Assembly: GCA_002433065.1 (NCBI GenBank)
Contig: DJHK01000007.1
Location: 16,088-72,487 of the forward strand
Direction: 5' to 3'
Length of the DNA: 56,400 bases
From: Chloroflexi bacterium UBA6622
GTDB lineage: Bacteria > Chloroflexota > UBA11872
Positions 43,114-52,490 of this stretch are shown here, one piece after another. The notes below the pieces were generated by a model that was given only the letters and a program-made list of their open reading frames with translations, ran no database searches and was not told the origin of the DNA. Position 1 is the first letter of the stretch. Each line of letters begins with the position of its first letter. Made by a program: the position numbers and the translations under genes.

Positions 43114-44379
43114 TCACACCTCAAGACCAAGATCACGATTAGCAGCGTCCTGAAACACGCTCAACGACCCATCCCGAACATCGGACAGCTGCACGACCTG
43201 ACGAGACTCGGAAGATTCATGCACCGCCATCACTAGGGCTACCGCCGTGAGACCAGTCGCCGCATCCACCTCAAGAACACCCTCCCCATCAATAGCATCG
43301 AGCAATTCCGCTAACTCCATCGCAATCAACTTCAAGTCCGCCGAGCCTCCTACACCCTCGCCCGCATCGCCATATGTCGCCAGACGTTCCCCACCAAAAA
43401 ACTTGGCAGTCCGATCATCCAGACGGAAATCAGGAACCAGGGCCAATACCTCGTCATCGGTACATGGTTCCGGCGATGTCCCTAGAAAAACCCCCAATGG
43501 CCGTCCCGAGCGAACCCCTGGAAGATCAATTTGACCGGAGCTCCCGACAACACTGAACCTCTGCAACCCGGGGCCTTGTGCCGCCATATCGCACACCCAC
43601 TGGCCAACGGCCCCACTGGCATATTCGAGGGTAGCCATCAGCACATCTGGCGCATCCGCTTCCTGACTGTCGGGATAAGTCTCGGAATAATGTTCATGGA
43701 AAGGTTTGACGTGTGCTCCACGAAAATCTCTTTGCGGCTCACGCAATCGAACCTGTCCATATACATATTCGATGGAACCACCCATATACATTTGCAGGTC
43801 CGCGTTGTGCACACCCATTTCAAGCAGAGGTCCACCTTGACTTCGCTTGTATTGCCATCCCCCGGCTATCGCGCTCCGACCGCCGCTGAGTGAGTAGTCC
43901 AAAAGACTCCGAACGTCACCGATTACTGAAGCATCAATCAAAGCCCGCATTAGACGCGCAACTGGATCCCGACGATAGTTTTCGGCAATGGAAAGCAGCC
44001 GCCCATGTCGTACTGAAGCCGCAAGCATTTCTTTGCATGCCAAAACAGTCGGAGCCATGGGCTTTTCACACAGAACGTGCATCCCTGCTTCAGTTGCTGT
44101 CCGAACAATCGGCAAATGTGCCGAAGCAACGGTCACAACATCGGCCACTTGAAGATCATCTGTACTTTCAAGCGCCATCTCCAAGGTGGCAAAACACGGT
44201 GGCCGTACACCCAGCAAATCCTCAGCTTCTCCCGCGACAAACTCTGCCCGCTCAATAGCAGGATCAACCAACGCCGCCAATTCAAAGCGACCTGGTTCAT
44301 AGTCCAGTAATGTCCGATAGGCACGCAGATGTCGTCTCCCCATACCACCGCACCCAACAAGCACAAGCCGTCGAGACAT
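43114..44379 (-). CDS. Gfo/Idh/MocA family oxidoreductase
   Basis: A 421-residue predicted oxidoreductase: RLVLVGCGGMGRRHLRAY, VLCEKPMAPTVLACKEML, and GGPLLEMGVHNADLQMYMGG in the C-terminal domain. It is longer than its neighbours, with an extended C-terminal substrate domain. The start ATG has AGGGGG upstream. Between DUF6807 and the second Gfo/Idh/MocA gene on the same strand. Confidence 0.88.
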   Translation of the reverse strand: MSRRLVLVGCGGMGRRHLRAYRTLLDYEPGRFELAALVDPAIERAEFVAGEAEDLLGVRPPCFATLEMALESTDDLQVADVVTVASAHLPIVRTATEAGMHVLCEKPMAPTVLACKEMLAASVRHGRLLSIAENYRRDPVARLMRALIDASVIGDVRSLLDYSLSGGRSAIAGGWQYKRSQGGPLLEMGVHNADLQMYMGGSIEYVYGQVRLREPQRDFRGAHVKPFHEHYSETYPDSQEADAPDVLMATLEYASGAVGQWVCDMAAQGPGLQRFSVVGSSGQIDLPGVRSGRPLGVFLGTSPEPCTDDEVLALVPDFRLDDRTAKFFGGERLATYGDAGEGVGGSADLKLIAMELAELLDAIDGEGVLEVDAATGLTAVALVMAVHESSESRQVVQLSDVRDGSLSVFQDAANRDLGLEV

Positions 44380-44445
44380 AGCGCCCCCTAAAATCCATCA
44401 GGCAAGCCGAAGCCCTCTAAAAAGTCACATGCTGAAAGGGGTCAG

Positions 44446-45372
44446 TCAACCAGGACTATCATCACTAACGCCTTTCGATCTAAATCTCTCGAATTCCCCA
44501 GCGATATCTGCATCTAAATGATTCCCATCGTGAATAACAAAACGAACCGACTGGTCGAGAGGCGAATCCGTGGAAACCGTCACCTGTTGCAACCGCATGG
44601 TGCTAATCATCAACGAGCCATAATCACGAACCATCCATGGTGATCCATCGAACGATGCATCGGGTAAAACACCGACTCCGGCTGTCTTACCAAAGGCGAG
44701 CGGACCGTGCGCATCAACCCAATCCGCGGTTTGGTCAAAAATTTCACCTTCGTTAGTTCGACCTTCAGAATCTTTGATTGTTCCACCTTGGGACACGTGC
44801 AACCGGTCCGACAATCGCACCCCGAAAAAACTGTGCTTCGTCGGACCAATAGTTACGACACTAGGATCCTTCACCGGCTTGGCTCCATCTCTATCTGGGC
44901 CAACGGCCGTAGCACCAAGGCTGGCCCCAGGCAGGAGTCGAGAACGGACGGTTATCACGTTCGCAACAGGGCCCGGCTCCACATCCGTCGTACGCGTCTC
45001 CACTAACAAAAGCCGTCCGACCGGATCACTGAAATCAGGCTGCCCTCGCCATTCAAGCATCTGCCTCATCCGGAGATGGCTCGGACCTAACTGCTCCCAA
45101 GACACGTCGGTCTCGGTTATGGCTCCTGGGACTCGGCCCCCGTATGTGGACTCGACGTAAAAGTTGTATCCGTTCACCAGCTCAGCTGCAACCCAAATCG
45201 AACGGTGGTGTGGATGATCAACCGGAGTTTCATCCGTTACAGCCTGCCCCGAAGGGGTAAACACCGGATACAGGTAATTTCGAGTCGCACCCTGATTAAT
45301 CGCGGTAATGAACCGACTATTCCAGAGAATTCTTCGTCGCCCCTCTTTGACGTCAACCTCAAATTCAGGCAT
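44446..45372 (-). CDS. DUF6807 (PmoA-like) family protein
   Basis: A 308-residue member of the DUF6807/PmoA family, recognised by NYLYPVFTPSGQAVTDETPVDHPHHRSIWVAAE and GPTKHSFFGVRLSDRL, then GVGVLPDASFDGSPWMVRDYGSLMIS. Family members are often beside Gfo/Idh/MocA oxidoreductases and sugar enzymes, as here, suggesting carbohydrate catabolism; the reaction is unknown. No signal peptide. AAAGGA precedes the ATG. Confidence 0.85.
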   Translation of the reverse strand: MPEFEVDVKEGRRRILWNSRFITAINQGATRNYLYPVFTPSGQAVTDETPVDHPHHRSIWVAAELVNGYNFYVESTYGGRVPGAITETDVSWEQLGPSHLRMRQMLEWRGQPDFSDPVGRLLLVETRTTDVEPGPVANVITVRSRLLPGASLGATAVGPDRDGAKPVKDPSVVTIGPTKHSFFGVRLSDRLHVSQGGTIKDSEGRTNEGEIFDQTADWVDAHGPLAFGKTAGVGVLPDASFDGSPWMVRDYGSLMISTMRLQQVTVSTDSPLDQSVRFVIHDGNHLDADIAGEFERFRSKGVSDDSPG

Positions 45373-45395
45373 TGAGCAATCCTTTCAGCCAATCC

Positions 45396-46211
45396 TTAAA
45401 ACCGTTGCATCCAACGAAGAAGGTCGTCACCAACTCCTTCCCAACCAACCTCGAGATTAGGCATATGACCACGTTGCTGATAAATATTCGGCACGACGTG
45501 ATAGCGACGAGCGATCATCCGAGTAACCCATGGAGTGATCACTGGATCCTCGTCACCTCCACCCACGTATACAGGACACTGGATCCGTCCGCGACTTACA
45601 TGAGGGGGCCAGAAGGCAAGCTGCCGAGCCACTCGGCGGGATTCTGGAACACCGCTGGCCTTCAACTGTTCTCGTTGATGGAAGTTAAGCCGTGAGTGAA
45701 AGAACTCACTACCAAAGGGCGTCATCATTCGCCGGGCAAATGGTCTGCCCATAAATCTCCTGGCAGCCGGAAATGCAAATGACGGTCTAGGTATCGCCGG
45801 AATCCCTCGTGGCGGAGCACTACAAAGCAACGCTAAGCCGGAAACATCACAAACTTCCGCAGCCATCTGCGCCACAAGGCCACCCATGCTGTGACCAACC
45901 AGCACCACACCATCAATGGCCCGTACGGCCATAGCAATATCTTCAGCATAGTCCTGAAGACCAAGATTGCAAAGAGGCCCCCGATCGGCTCCTGGATGAT
46001 GGTGCCGCAACCAGACCGCATAGGTTGTATACCCATGGCTAGCCAGATATGGCCCTAGCTTTCTCCAGACATGTGCGCCAACCCACACACCGTGCACGAG
46101 AAGCAGCTTATGCGGCTCCTCGTTACCTATTGCCTTCCAACAAAGAGCCCTAAGGTTCCCCAAAGAAACCACGTCTTCAGTCTGAGTGGGGGAGAGAATG
46201 TCGCCCTCCAT
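45396..46211 (-). CDS. Alpha/beta hydrolase
   Basis: A 271-residue alpha/beta hydrolase. Oxyanion strand LLLVHGVWVGAHVWRKL, nucleophile elbow VLVGHSMGGLVAQ (Ser in GHSMG), acid in VGGGDEDPVITP and His in QQRGHMPNLE. The ATG at 46211, with AGGGAAGG upstream, is preferred. Substrate unknown; the run of neighbouring genes hints at ester or lactone cleavage. It starts 16 bases after the threonine aldolase stop. Confidence 0.88.
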   Translation of the reverse strand: MEGDILSPTQTEDVVSLGNLRALCWKAIGNEEPHKLLLVHGVWVGAHVWRKLGPYLASHGYTTYAVWLRHHHPGADRGPLCNLGLQDYAEDIAMAVRAIDGVVLVGHSMGGLVAQMAAEVCDVSGLALLCSAPPRGIPAIPRPSFAFPAARRFMGRPFARRMMTPFGSEFFHSRLNFHQREQLKASGVPESRRVARQLAFWPPHVSRGRIQCPVYVGGGDEDPVITPWVTRMIARRYHVVPNIYQQRGHMPNLEVGWEGVGDDLLRWMQRF

Positions 46212-46227
46212 ACCTTCCCTCAGAAAG

Positions 46228-47283
46228 CTATCCAAGTGGCGTTATAGCCGCGGCGTCAGCCGCGGTCGCCAAAACATCCGTCACCTCGCTGATGTCCTCA
46301 TCAGTAACCTGGTGGTGAGTTACTAGACGCAACATCTCTCCCCTCGGGGGACCTATCCCTATACCCTGCTCCGCGACCAACTCAACCCATCGCGAAATAT
46401 CAATCTGGCTGGGTTCCCAGGCCACAAAAATCAGGTTTGTCTGAACAGGAGATACAAGTCGCAGACCAGGGAGATCCTCTATGACTTCTCCCAACAAACG
46501 AGCTCTTCGATGATCCTCAATCAAACGACCCGGTCCATCACGTAAAGCAAGCAGACCAGCAGCAGCCATTACACCCGCCTGTCGCATACCGCCCCCAACA
46601 AGCTGTCTCGTTCTACGCGCCTCTGTAATTAGTTCTTCGTCGCCCACAACCATAGAACCAAAGGGAGCTCCCAGTCCTTTGGAAAGACAAAACTGCACGG
46701 TATCAGTACCCCGAGCGAGGTCACTAACCGGAACCTCCATCGCCGTAGCCGCATTGAATATCCTGGCACCATCAATGTGCAGTCGAAGATCGTGTTCCTG
46801 AGCCAAATCAACAAGGCCCATCAACACGTCAGGGCCCCACGCCACCCCTCCACGCCGATTATGAGTATTTTCCGCCCATATAATCGCAGGCTTCAGCGAA
46901 TGGGTAGTGACAGGGCCCAGAAGAGGCCGTACCGCGTCGGCGGTCAGTACACCTTCCGTGGGCACGGGGATCAAACTACAGCCGGCAAGTGAAGCAAAAC
47001 CACCGGCTTCAGCCAGAGACACGTGAGAAACCGGATCAACGACGACAGAGTCGCCTCGTTCGACCAGCGTCAACATGCTCACCAAGTTTCCCATTGTCCC
47101 ACTCGACACAAAAAGGGCAGCTTCCTTCCGAAACATTTCAGCTGCCATGTCTTCGAGGCGACGAACGGTCGGGTCTTCCCGAGCCTGATCGTCGCCAACC
47201 TCAGCCTCAGCCATAGCGGCGCGCATGTCAGCAGTAGGCACAGTCTGAGTATCGCTACGAAGTTCAATTCGAAACGGCGGCAC
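46228..47283 (-). CDS. Low-specificity L-threonine aldolase
   Basis: PLP fold type I enzyme of 351 residues cleaving beta-hydroxy amino acids such as L-threonine to glycine and an aldehyde. IELRSDTQTVPT opening, DPTVRRLEDMAAEMFRKEAALFVSSGTMGN, IDGARIFNAA (the PLP Asp) and the PLP Lys202 in QFCLSKGLGAPFGS. The GTG at 47283, five bases after GGAGG, is preferred to a longer upstream frame. First gene of the minus-strand run ending at 41978. Confidence 0.92.
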   Translation of the reverse strand: MPPFRIELRSDTQTVPTADMRAAMAEAEVGDDQAREDPTVRRLEDMAAEMFRKEAALFVSSGTMGNLVSMLTLVERGDSVVVDPVSHVSLAEAGGFASLAGCSLIPVPTEGVLTADAVRPLLGPVTTHSLKPAIIWAENTHNRRGGVAWGPDVLMGLVDLAQEHDLRLHIDGARIFNAATAMEVPVSDLARGTDTVQFCLSKGLGAPFGSMVVGDEELITEARRTRQLVGGGMRQAGVMAAAGLLALRDGPGRLIEDHRRARLLGEVIEDLPGLRLVSPVQTNLIFVAWEPSQIDISRWVELVAEQGIGIGPPRGEMLRLVTHHQVTDEDISEVTDVLATAADAAAITPLG

Positions 47284-47367
47284 GATCACCTCCAGAAACA
47301 CGATCCTGCAACATTCTAGTCCGACCAACCATGCCCCGATGGCAAGAACCCCCGTAGACCCAACCAA

Positions 47368-47396
47368 TTGACCTGTTCAACAACGCATGCAACTAT
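47368..47396 (+). promoter_or_regulatory. Predicted promoter of the SRP RNA gene
   Basis: TTGACC at 47368-47373 and AACTAT at 47391-47396 with 17 bases between; the predicted start, near 47403, coincides with the 5' end of the SRP RNA. Confidence 0.4.
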
Positions 47397-47404
47397 CTCG
47401 ACCT

Positions 47405-47676
47405 GAGGTCGCGCTAGGCGGGGAGCCAGCGGTGCCCTGTTTCCGCAATCCGCTATAGCGGGCCAAATCCCCGCCTGAGGCCCGTTCGTGGCGTGTCTGC
47501 CACGCGAGCCTAGTGTTGAACGCCGGGCCTCGTGCGACGAAGGACTTCCAATCCCGTCAGGTCCGAAAGGAAGCAGCGGTACGAAGCACCCCTCGGGCGC
47601 CGCGAGTCCACCTGGCCGGAGCTAGCTCACGTACGTAAGGCGCCGGGGGCAGGGTCGACGGCGGGTGCGCGACCTC
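47405..47676 (+). ncRNA. ffs: Signal recognition particle RNA, large bacterial type
   Basis: RNA core of the signal recognition particle, about 270 bases. The ends pair perfectly: GAGGTCGCGC (47405) with GCGCGACCTC (47667). The 5' Alu domain shows GGTGCCCTGT and CCGCAATCCGCTATAGC, as in Bacillus-type scRNA. The Ffh-binding domain IV is at 47555-47578 (CGTCAGGTCC-GAAA-GGAAGCAGCG), with a GAAA apical tetraloop. A T-tract (47708-47713) may end transcription. Confidence 0.93.
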
Positions 47677-47754
47677 GCTAGGCACGTGACTTCAATTTCC
47701 CAAGCTCTTTTTTCCGACACTAATCACGCCTGAAGACCTGTGCAATGCGCACTT

Positions 47755-48750
47755 TCATACTGAGAACTCTCTACCGCTTCCCATCCTCGAATAAGCCGAA
47801 GCCACCGCGCCCAAAACTCCCACTTCTTCGCCAATTGACCATGGAACAACCCGCAAAGAAGAAGCAGTGCTACCTAAAACATGTCCTCTCACGGTCTGAA
47901 TGATTGGATCAAGAAGCAACGCGCCCGCATTAGCGATTCCGCCACCGACCACAACCAACTCTAAATTAACCATATGCGCCAGACTTACAATACCGAAGCC
48001 CACAGCACGGCCAGCGCGGTCAAGCCCAGCTATTGCTAACTCATCCCCGTCAACCGCGGCCCGAACCACATCCCGACCGCTAACAGGGCCATCCACCGAA
48101 ATCTCGGTGACAATGCTGGGTGCCCCAGCAGAAATTTTGGACAGCACCCAAGCAGCAATATTCGGACCAGAAGCAACCTCCTGGATACAGCCACGGTTAC
48201 CACAGTCACACAGAGGGCCCTCGAAATCGACGGTCATATGCCCAAACTCGCCCGCAGTGCCGTGCACACCTTGCCAGAGTTCCCCGTTAAGGATCAGCCC
48301 TGCACCCACGCCGGTACTCACTGTTATATACAGCATGTTCGCTACGCCACAATTCCTGCCATACACACACTCGGCAAGGGCAGCCACATTCGCATCTTTC
48401 TCCAGGAACACGGGAACCCCAAGAACCTCGGACAACCTGTCAGCTAATCGAATGCCATTCCAACCGGGCAAGTTCGTCGGTTCGTTATGAATTACGCCGG
48501 ATACCGAGTCAAGCGGGCCAGGAGCTCCTACGCCTACAGCAACCAGCTCAGTTGCCTCAACATTTGCCCGCACCAACGACTGACGAATCATTGACACGAT
48601 TCGGTCAATGATCACGTCAGGGCCAGCAAAAGCTTCCGTGGGGCACGTCAAAAACCCTGCTGTAGATCCCGACTGATCGGCTACAGCGACCCGAAGATTC
48701 GTACCTCCGAGATCGACACCAGCAACGACCCTACTATCCTCATCACTCAT
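47755..48750 (-). CDS. ROK family sugar kinase (glucokinase-like)
   Basis: A 331-residue ROK kinase. Nucleotide-binding motif 1 is VVAGVDLGGTNLRVAV near residue 6; the catalytic Asp is in FLEKDANVAALAE; GAGLILNGELWQGVHGTAGEFGHMTVD and the zinc motif CDCGNRGCIQEVASG are canonical. Glucose or N-acetyl sugars are likely substrates. ATG 48750 is chosen; upstream starts at 48768 or 48795 are possible. It is on the opposite strand between the SRP RNA and dnaX. Confidence 0.9.
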   Translation of the reverse strand: MSDEDSRVVAGVDLGGTNLRVAVADQSGSTAGFLTCPTEAFAGPDVIIDRIVSMIRQSLVRANVEATELVAVGVGAPGPLDSVSGVIHNEPTNLPGWNGIRLADRLSEVLGVPVFLEKDANVAALAECVYGRNCGVANMLYITVSTGVGAGLILNGELWQGVHGTAGEFGHMTVDFEGPLCDCGNRGCIQEVASGPNIAAWVLSKISAGAPSIVTEISVDGPVSGRDVVRAAVDGDELAIAGLDRAGRAVGFGIVSLAHMVNLELVVVGGGIANAGALLLDPIIQTVRGHVLGSTASSLRVVPWSIGEEVGVLGAVASAYSRMGSGREFSV

Positions 48751-49124
48751 TGTGACCACATCGAACATTCCTGACCAAATCCGCCTGAGCCTCAAGGCTG
48801 TTTAATGGAACCACAAATTCTTAAGCAGACGTTAGCAGTGAAACATTCGCGTATGTCAAAAGATTGCCTGGCCTCAAAACTCCTTATACGAAAGCATCAC
48901 CACCACTGTTCGTACAGAATCCCACGATTGGAAAACACACAAACCTTTGCGGCACCACCCTTCAGTCCGTGGAACAAACTTGTCCAAAATGTATGGAAGC
49001 GCTCCAAAAACCAACTATCCGCCGCATTATTTCAAATATGGAATGACAATGTTGCCCAGCCAGCTTGGAGAGCTGCAATGACACCGATATGATGGGCTGC
49101 ACACCGCGTCCAGTGGAGTAAGCG
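48751..49124. other. 374-base divergent intergenic region
   Basis: Between the ROK gene and dnaX. Short frames exist (for example 48864-49046, with a CPKC motif), but none has a good ribosome site or recognisable family. It must hold the dnaX and ROK promoters. Confidence 0.35.
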
Positions 49125-50786
49125 GTGACTGAGTCACCCTCACCTTCGGTCCGAGCTCTATACAACCGCTATAGACCTCAGCATTTCAATGAGCTTGTTG
49201 GACAGCATCACGTCGTACAGACCCTCCAAAATGCTCTAGCGCAAAATCGCCTCAGCCATGCCTACCTTTTTTCAGGCGAACGTGGAACCGGTAAAACAAC
49301 GGCCGCGAGACTCGTAGCCAAGGCTGTGAACTGTCTGACAGGGGTCCAGGCCGAACCCTGCGACACCTGCGCTCACTGCCAGGCTATCGCAGCCGGGTCC
49401 TTTCTAGACCTGCATGAGTTTGACGCAGCCTCCCACAGCAGTATCGAGCAAGTACGACAGTCAATTGCAAATGTTGTTCACCTTTCACCCGGTTCCGCCC
49501 GATACCGAGTCTTTATCATCGATGAGGTCCACCAGCTATCTACGGCGGCAAAGGACGCGCTCTTAAAGACGTTAGAAGAACCACCACCGCATGTCCTTTT
49601 CGTCCTTGCAACCACAGAAACCCATCGAGTGCCAGCCACAATCCGATCACGAACCCAGCACCTCACCTTCCGCCGGATCTCACAACTCGATCTCTCAGCA
49701 CGACTTCAAACTATCGCGGAGGCTGAAGGCACAAAAATAGAGGAGGCAGCCCTGGAAATCATCACTCGTAATTCTGGGGGAAGCCTCCGAGACGCAATCA
49801 GCATTCTTGATCAAGCAATTGCTTTCAGTGACAACACCGTTACCGGAGAATCCGTTAACAACATGCTTGGCTTAACCAGCCGAGATGCCGTTGTCAGGCT
49901 CGCAAGCCATATGCTTTCCGGTGATGCAGCATCCGGATTGCAGGAAGTTAGGGAGGCCGTCGATAACGGCACCAGCCCCAGCACATTACGTCAACAGCTA
50001 ATCGATTTGCTTCGGGATGCCCTGATCCTACACACCAGCCCTGACGCAAACCGAATACGTCATCTCACAGACGACGAATCATTTGGACTTCATGAGTTAA
50101 CCTCTGGCACCGGATTGCCGCAGATCGTCCGCTCTCTCGAGGTATTAGCAGAAACCGACCCTCCAGGTCGAAGCAGCGCAGACGCCACACTTGCCTTGGA
50201 GCTAGCGTTTGCCCGGTGCGTACTGGTGGGGGATGACTCACTGAAACATTCCCCTGCTACTGCCAAGTCGGAGCCGACCAACCAAGCCGCCACGTCTTCC
50301 CCACCACAGCAGGAAACTTCCAGCTCCAAAGCCACCGAAACTTCAACACCCAGTAAGACGCCACCCACACATGATCCCGCACCGAACGACCCAACACATG
50401 GTCCAACAGCAAACTTATCTACAAGCGAAATTGAACAACGCCGGGATAAATGGACTTCCATTATCTTCCGTGAATCCCGAGCAATCGCCCCTTACGTGGG
50501 TGAAGCAGAGGTCCTCAGCTTTGCTGAAAACGTTGTCACACTTGGATACCGCAGTGAATTCATGTTAGACCGCGTGGAACGTGACGACGCTAAACACTTA
50601 GTAAGCAAGATCCTTTCACAAGAATTCGGTGTCGCCCTTAAAGTAAGGAATGTACTGCACACAGAAGCCCGTTCAGAGCGTCAACATAAAACACCTGTTC
50701 AGCAAGAGGACGACCCCGTAGTTCGTGTAGCCATACGTGAATACGGGGCCACTCCTGCCCCGAACGACAAAATGAAGGGAGAGTAA
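49125..50786 (+). CDS. dnaX: DNA polymerase III subunit tau/gamma
   Basis: Clamp-loader ATPase of 553 residues. YRPQHFNELVGQHHVVQTL opening, Walker A GERGTGKTT, zinc module CDTCAHC with an upstream Cys pair, Walker B/DEAH-like IIDEVHQL, sensor 1 ATTETHRVPATIRSR. A Ser/Thr/Pro-rich linker (about residues 375-435) is followed by a C-terminal domain (KWTSIIFRESRAIAPYVGEA). GTG start at 49125 with GGAG upstream. First of the dnaX-ebfC-recR run; spacing to ebfC is three bases. No obvious slippery frameshift site seen. Confidence 0.95.
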   Translation: MTESPSPSVRALYNRYRPQHFNELVGQHHVVQTLQNALAQNRLSHAYLFSGERGTGKTTAARLVAKAVNCLTGVQAEPCDTCAHCQAIAAGSFLDLHEFDAASHSSIEQVRQSIANVVHLSPGSARYRVFIIDEVHQLSTAAKDALLKTLEEPPPHVLFVLATTETHRVPATIRSRTQHLTFRRISQLDLSARLQTIAEAEGTKIEEAALEIITRNSGGSLRDAISILDQAIAFSDNTVTGESVNNMLGLTSRDAVVRLASHMLSGDAASGLQEVREAVDNGTSPSTLRQQLIDLLRDALILHTSPDANRIRHLTDDESFGLHELTSGTGLPQIVRSLEVLAETDPPGRSSADATLALELAFARCVLVGDDSLKHSPATAKSEPTNQAATSSPPQQETSSSKATETSTPSKTPPTHDPAPNDPTHGPTANLSTSEIEQRRDKWTSIIFRESRAIAPYVGEAEVLSFAENVVTLGYRSEFMLDRVERDDAKHLVSKILSQEFGVALKVRNVLHTEARSERQHKTPVQQEDDPVVRVAIREYGATPAPNDKMKGE

Positions 50787-50789
50787 TCC

Positions 50790-51086
50790 ATGTCAATGGG
50801 CATGTTTCGCAAGTTCCAACAAAAGATGGAAGAGATCCAGGAAGAACTAAAACAGATGACAGTCGAAGGCACCTCAGGTGGAGGTGCAATCACCGTAGTT
50901 GCGACAGGCGACCAGCGGATTGAGACCATCACAATTGACCCATCAGCAATCGATCCGGATGACGCCGACCTGCTAGCGGACATGTTGACATTGGCTGTCA
51001 ACGACGCGCTGGAGCAATCTCAAGAACTCGCCAAGAACAAGCTAGGATCCGTCACCGGAGGCTTGAACATCCCGGGGCTCAGCTGA
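50790..51086 (+). CDS. ebfC: YbaB/EbfC family nucleoid-associated protein
   Basis: A 98-residue DNA-binding protein. Helical N-terminus MFRKFQQKMEEIQEELKQM, central sheet ITVVATGDQRIETITIDPSAIDPDDADLLADML and C-terminal helix NDALEQSQELAKNKLGSVTGG are typical. GGGAGA precedes the ATG. Its place between dnaX and recR is the classic arrangement, linking it to recombination and repair. Confidence 0.93.
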   Translation: MSMGMFRKFQQKMEEIQEELKQMTVEGTSGGGAITVVATGDQRIETITIDPSAIDPDDADLLADMLTLAVNDALEQSQELAKNKLGSVTGGLNIPGLS

Positions 51087-51089
51087 TAC

Positions 51090-51692
51090 GTGGCGGAACC
51101 ACTTCCGCGCTCGATTCTTCAGCTAATCAGCGAATTAGCTCGGCTGCCGACTATCGGGACCAAAACCGCCCAACGCCTAGCATTTTTCCTTGTTCGAAGC
51201 CCCGAAAGCCAAGCAATAAGCCTCGGCAGAGCAGTCGCTAGCCTGCACGAAGGAATCATCACGTGCGAACAATGCCGAAACTTCGCAGACGAAAACCCAT
51301 GCGCCATTTGCAGCGACAGCAGCCGCGAGGCCGATGCTCTATGCGTGGTGGAAGAACCTCTAGATCTTGTGGCAATCGAAAGTTCCGGTGGTTTTAACGG
51401 TCATTACCATGTGTTGCACGGTGCCATCTCACCTCTCGACGGCATTGGGCCAGATGACCTCACAATAAATCTCCTCATTGATCGAGTAAAACGTGAAAAC
51501 GTACTAGAAGTCATCGTAGCTACAAACGCCACACTTGAGGGGGACGCGACCGCGATGGAAATCCGACAACGTCTGGCCGACCAGAATATCCGGGTGTCCC
51601 GTCTCGCTCGAGGGCTCGCGACCGGCGGTGACCTCGAATACGTCGACGCCGCCACGATCACGCTTGCGCTAGAGGGTCGCAGGGAACTTTAG
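51090..51692 (+). CDS. recR: Recombination protein RecR
   Basis: A 200-residue DNA repair protein acting with RecO/RecF. Helix-hairpin-helix LPTIGTKTAQRLAFFLV, zinc finger CEQCRNFADENPCAIC, and TOPRIM domain LCVVEEPLDLVAIESSGGFNG with YHVLHGAISPLDGIGPDDL. GTG start three bases after ebfC. The next gene follows its TAG without a gap. Confidence 0.96.
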   Translation: MAEPLPRSILQLISELARLPTIGTKTAQRLAFFLVRSPESQAISLGRAVASLHEGIITCEQCRNFADENPCAICSDSSREADALCVVEEPLDLVAIESSGGFNGHYHVLHGAISPLDGIGPDDLTINLLIDRVKRENVLEVIVATNATLEGDATAMEIRQRLADQNIRVSRLARGLATGGDLEYVDAATITLALEGRREL

Positions 51693-52490
51693 TTGCCTGC
51701 AATCTGCACACGCCTATGCTGGTTAGGCAACTCAGCATTCCTCGTCACCACGCCGGCCCGAACCACACTGCTAGTCGATCCGTTTGACACACGCTTAGGC
51801 TATCCAAACCCTACACTTCCACCAATCGACGTATTGGCGTTAACTCACGAGCACCGAAATCACAACAACATTGAAATCGTCAGCAGTTCCTCAACAGTCA
51901 TCCGCGGAGTCAGCAGTAATGGCTGGAACCCTCAACATTTCACATACAAGGACCTTTCCATAACAGTAGTTGCAGGTGCATACAGAGGAAGGTCTGGCGG
52001 TCGCACGCGCGCACGAACAGCCATCATGTCAATTGAGACAGGTGGGGTTAGGATTCTCCACATGGGAGGCCTGGGACATGAACTGGACGTCAACCTCCGT
52101 GCCCAATGCAAAGATCATTCAGTTGTCCTGGTTCCAATCGGTGGAGTGGTAACGCTAAATGGCCAAGAAGCATCCGTTGTCGTCGACTCAATTGGGGCTG
52201 ATATTTCCATTCCAATGCACTACAAGAATCCAGCAGCACCAAACTCTCCATTAGCACACCTTGACGAAAGCGGCTTCTTAGACAACAAGCTGGTTAAATA
52301 CCTAAAAACTGATTACATCGACCTTCCAAGCGCAAAACCTCCACAACACGGGACTGTCCTAATCCCACGCTTGGCCTCTGCTGCTAACGCAAGGATCCGG
52401 CGGAAACAGGCGGGCGACAAGAAACCGGAAGGTTCCTGCTCAGCTCGTCAAACGGAGCCTCACGTACGCCGCCGACCTGAACAGACTTGA
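51693..52490 (+). CDS. Metallo-beta-lactamase-fold protein (UPF0173-like) with altered metal motif
   Basis: A 265-residue MBL-fold protein. LCWLGNSAFLV and LLVDPFD precede the metal motif VLALTHEHRNHNN, where the usual HxHxDH Asp reads Asn; later ligand regions are ILHMGGLGHELD and VDSIGADISIPMHYKNP. The fold is clear, but metal-site chemistry is altered. The last 35 residues are a basic, unstructured tail overlapping the convergent lipoprotein gene by 107 bases. TTG start directly after recR. Confidence 0.75.
   Translation: MPAICTRLCWLGNSAFLVTTPARTTLLVDPFDTRLGYPNPTLPPIDVLALTHEHRNHNNIEIVSSSSTVIRGVSSNGWNPQHFTYKDLSITVVAGAYRGRSGGRTRARTAIMSIETGGVRILHMGGLGHELDVNLRAQCKDHSVVLVPIGGVVTLNGQEASVVVDSIGADISIPMHYKNPAAPNSPLAHLDESGFLDNKLVKYLKTDYIDLPSAKPPQHGTVLIPRLASAANARIRRKQAGDKKPEGSCSARQTEPHVRRRPEQT

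Noticed and set aside
48864..49046. 60-codon frame with CPKC motif upstream of dnaX
   Set aside because: No ribosome site, rare TTG start and no recognisable family.
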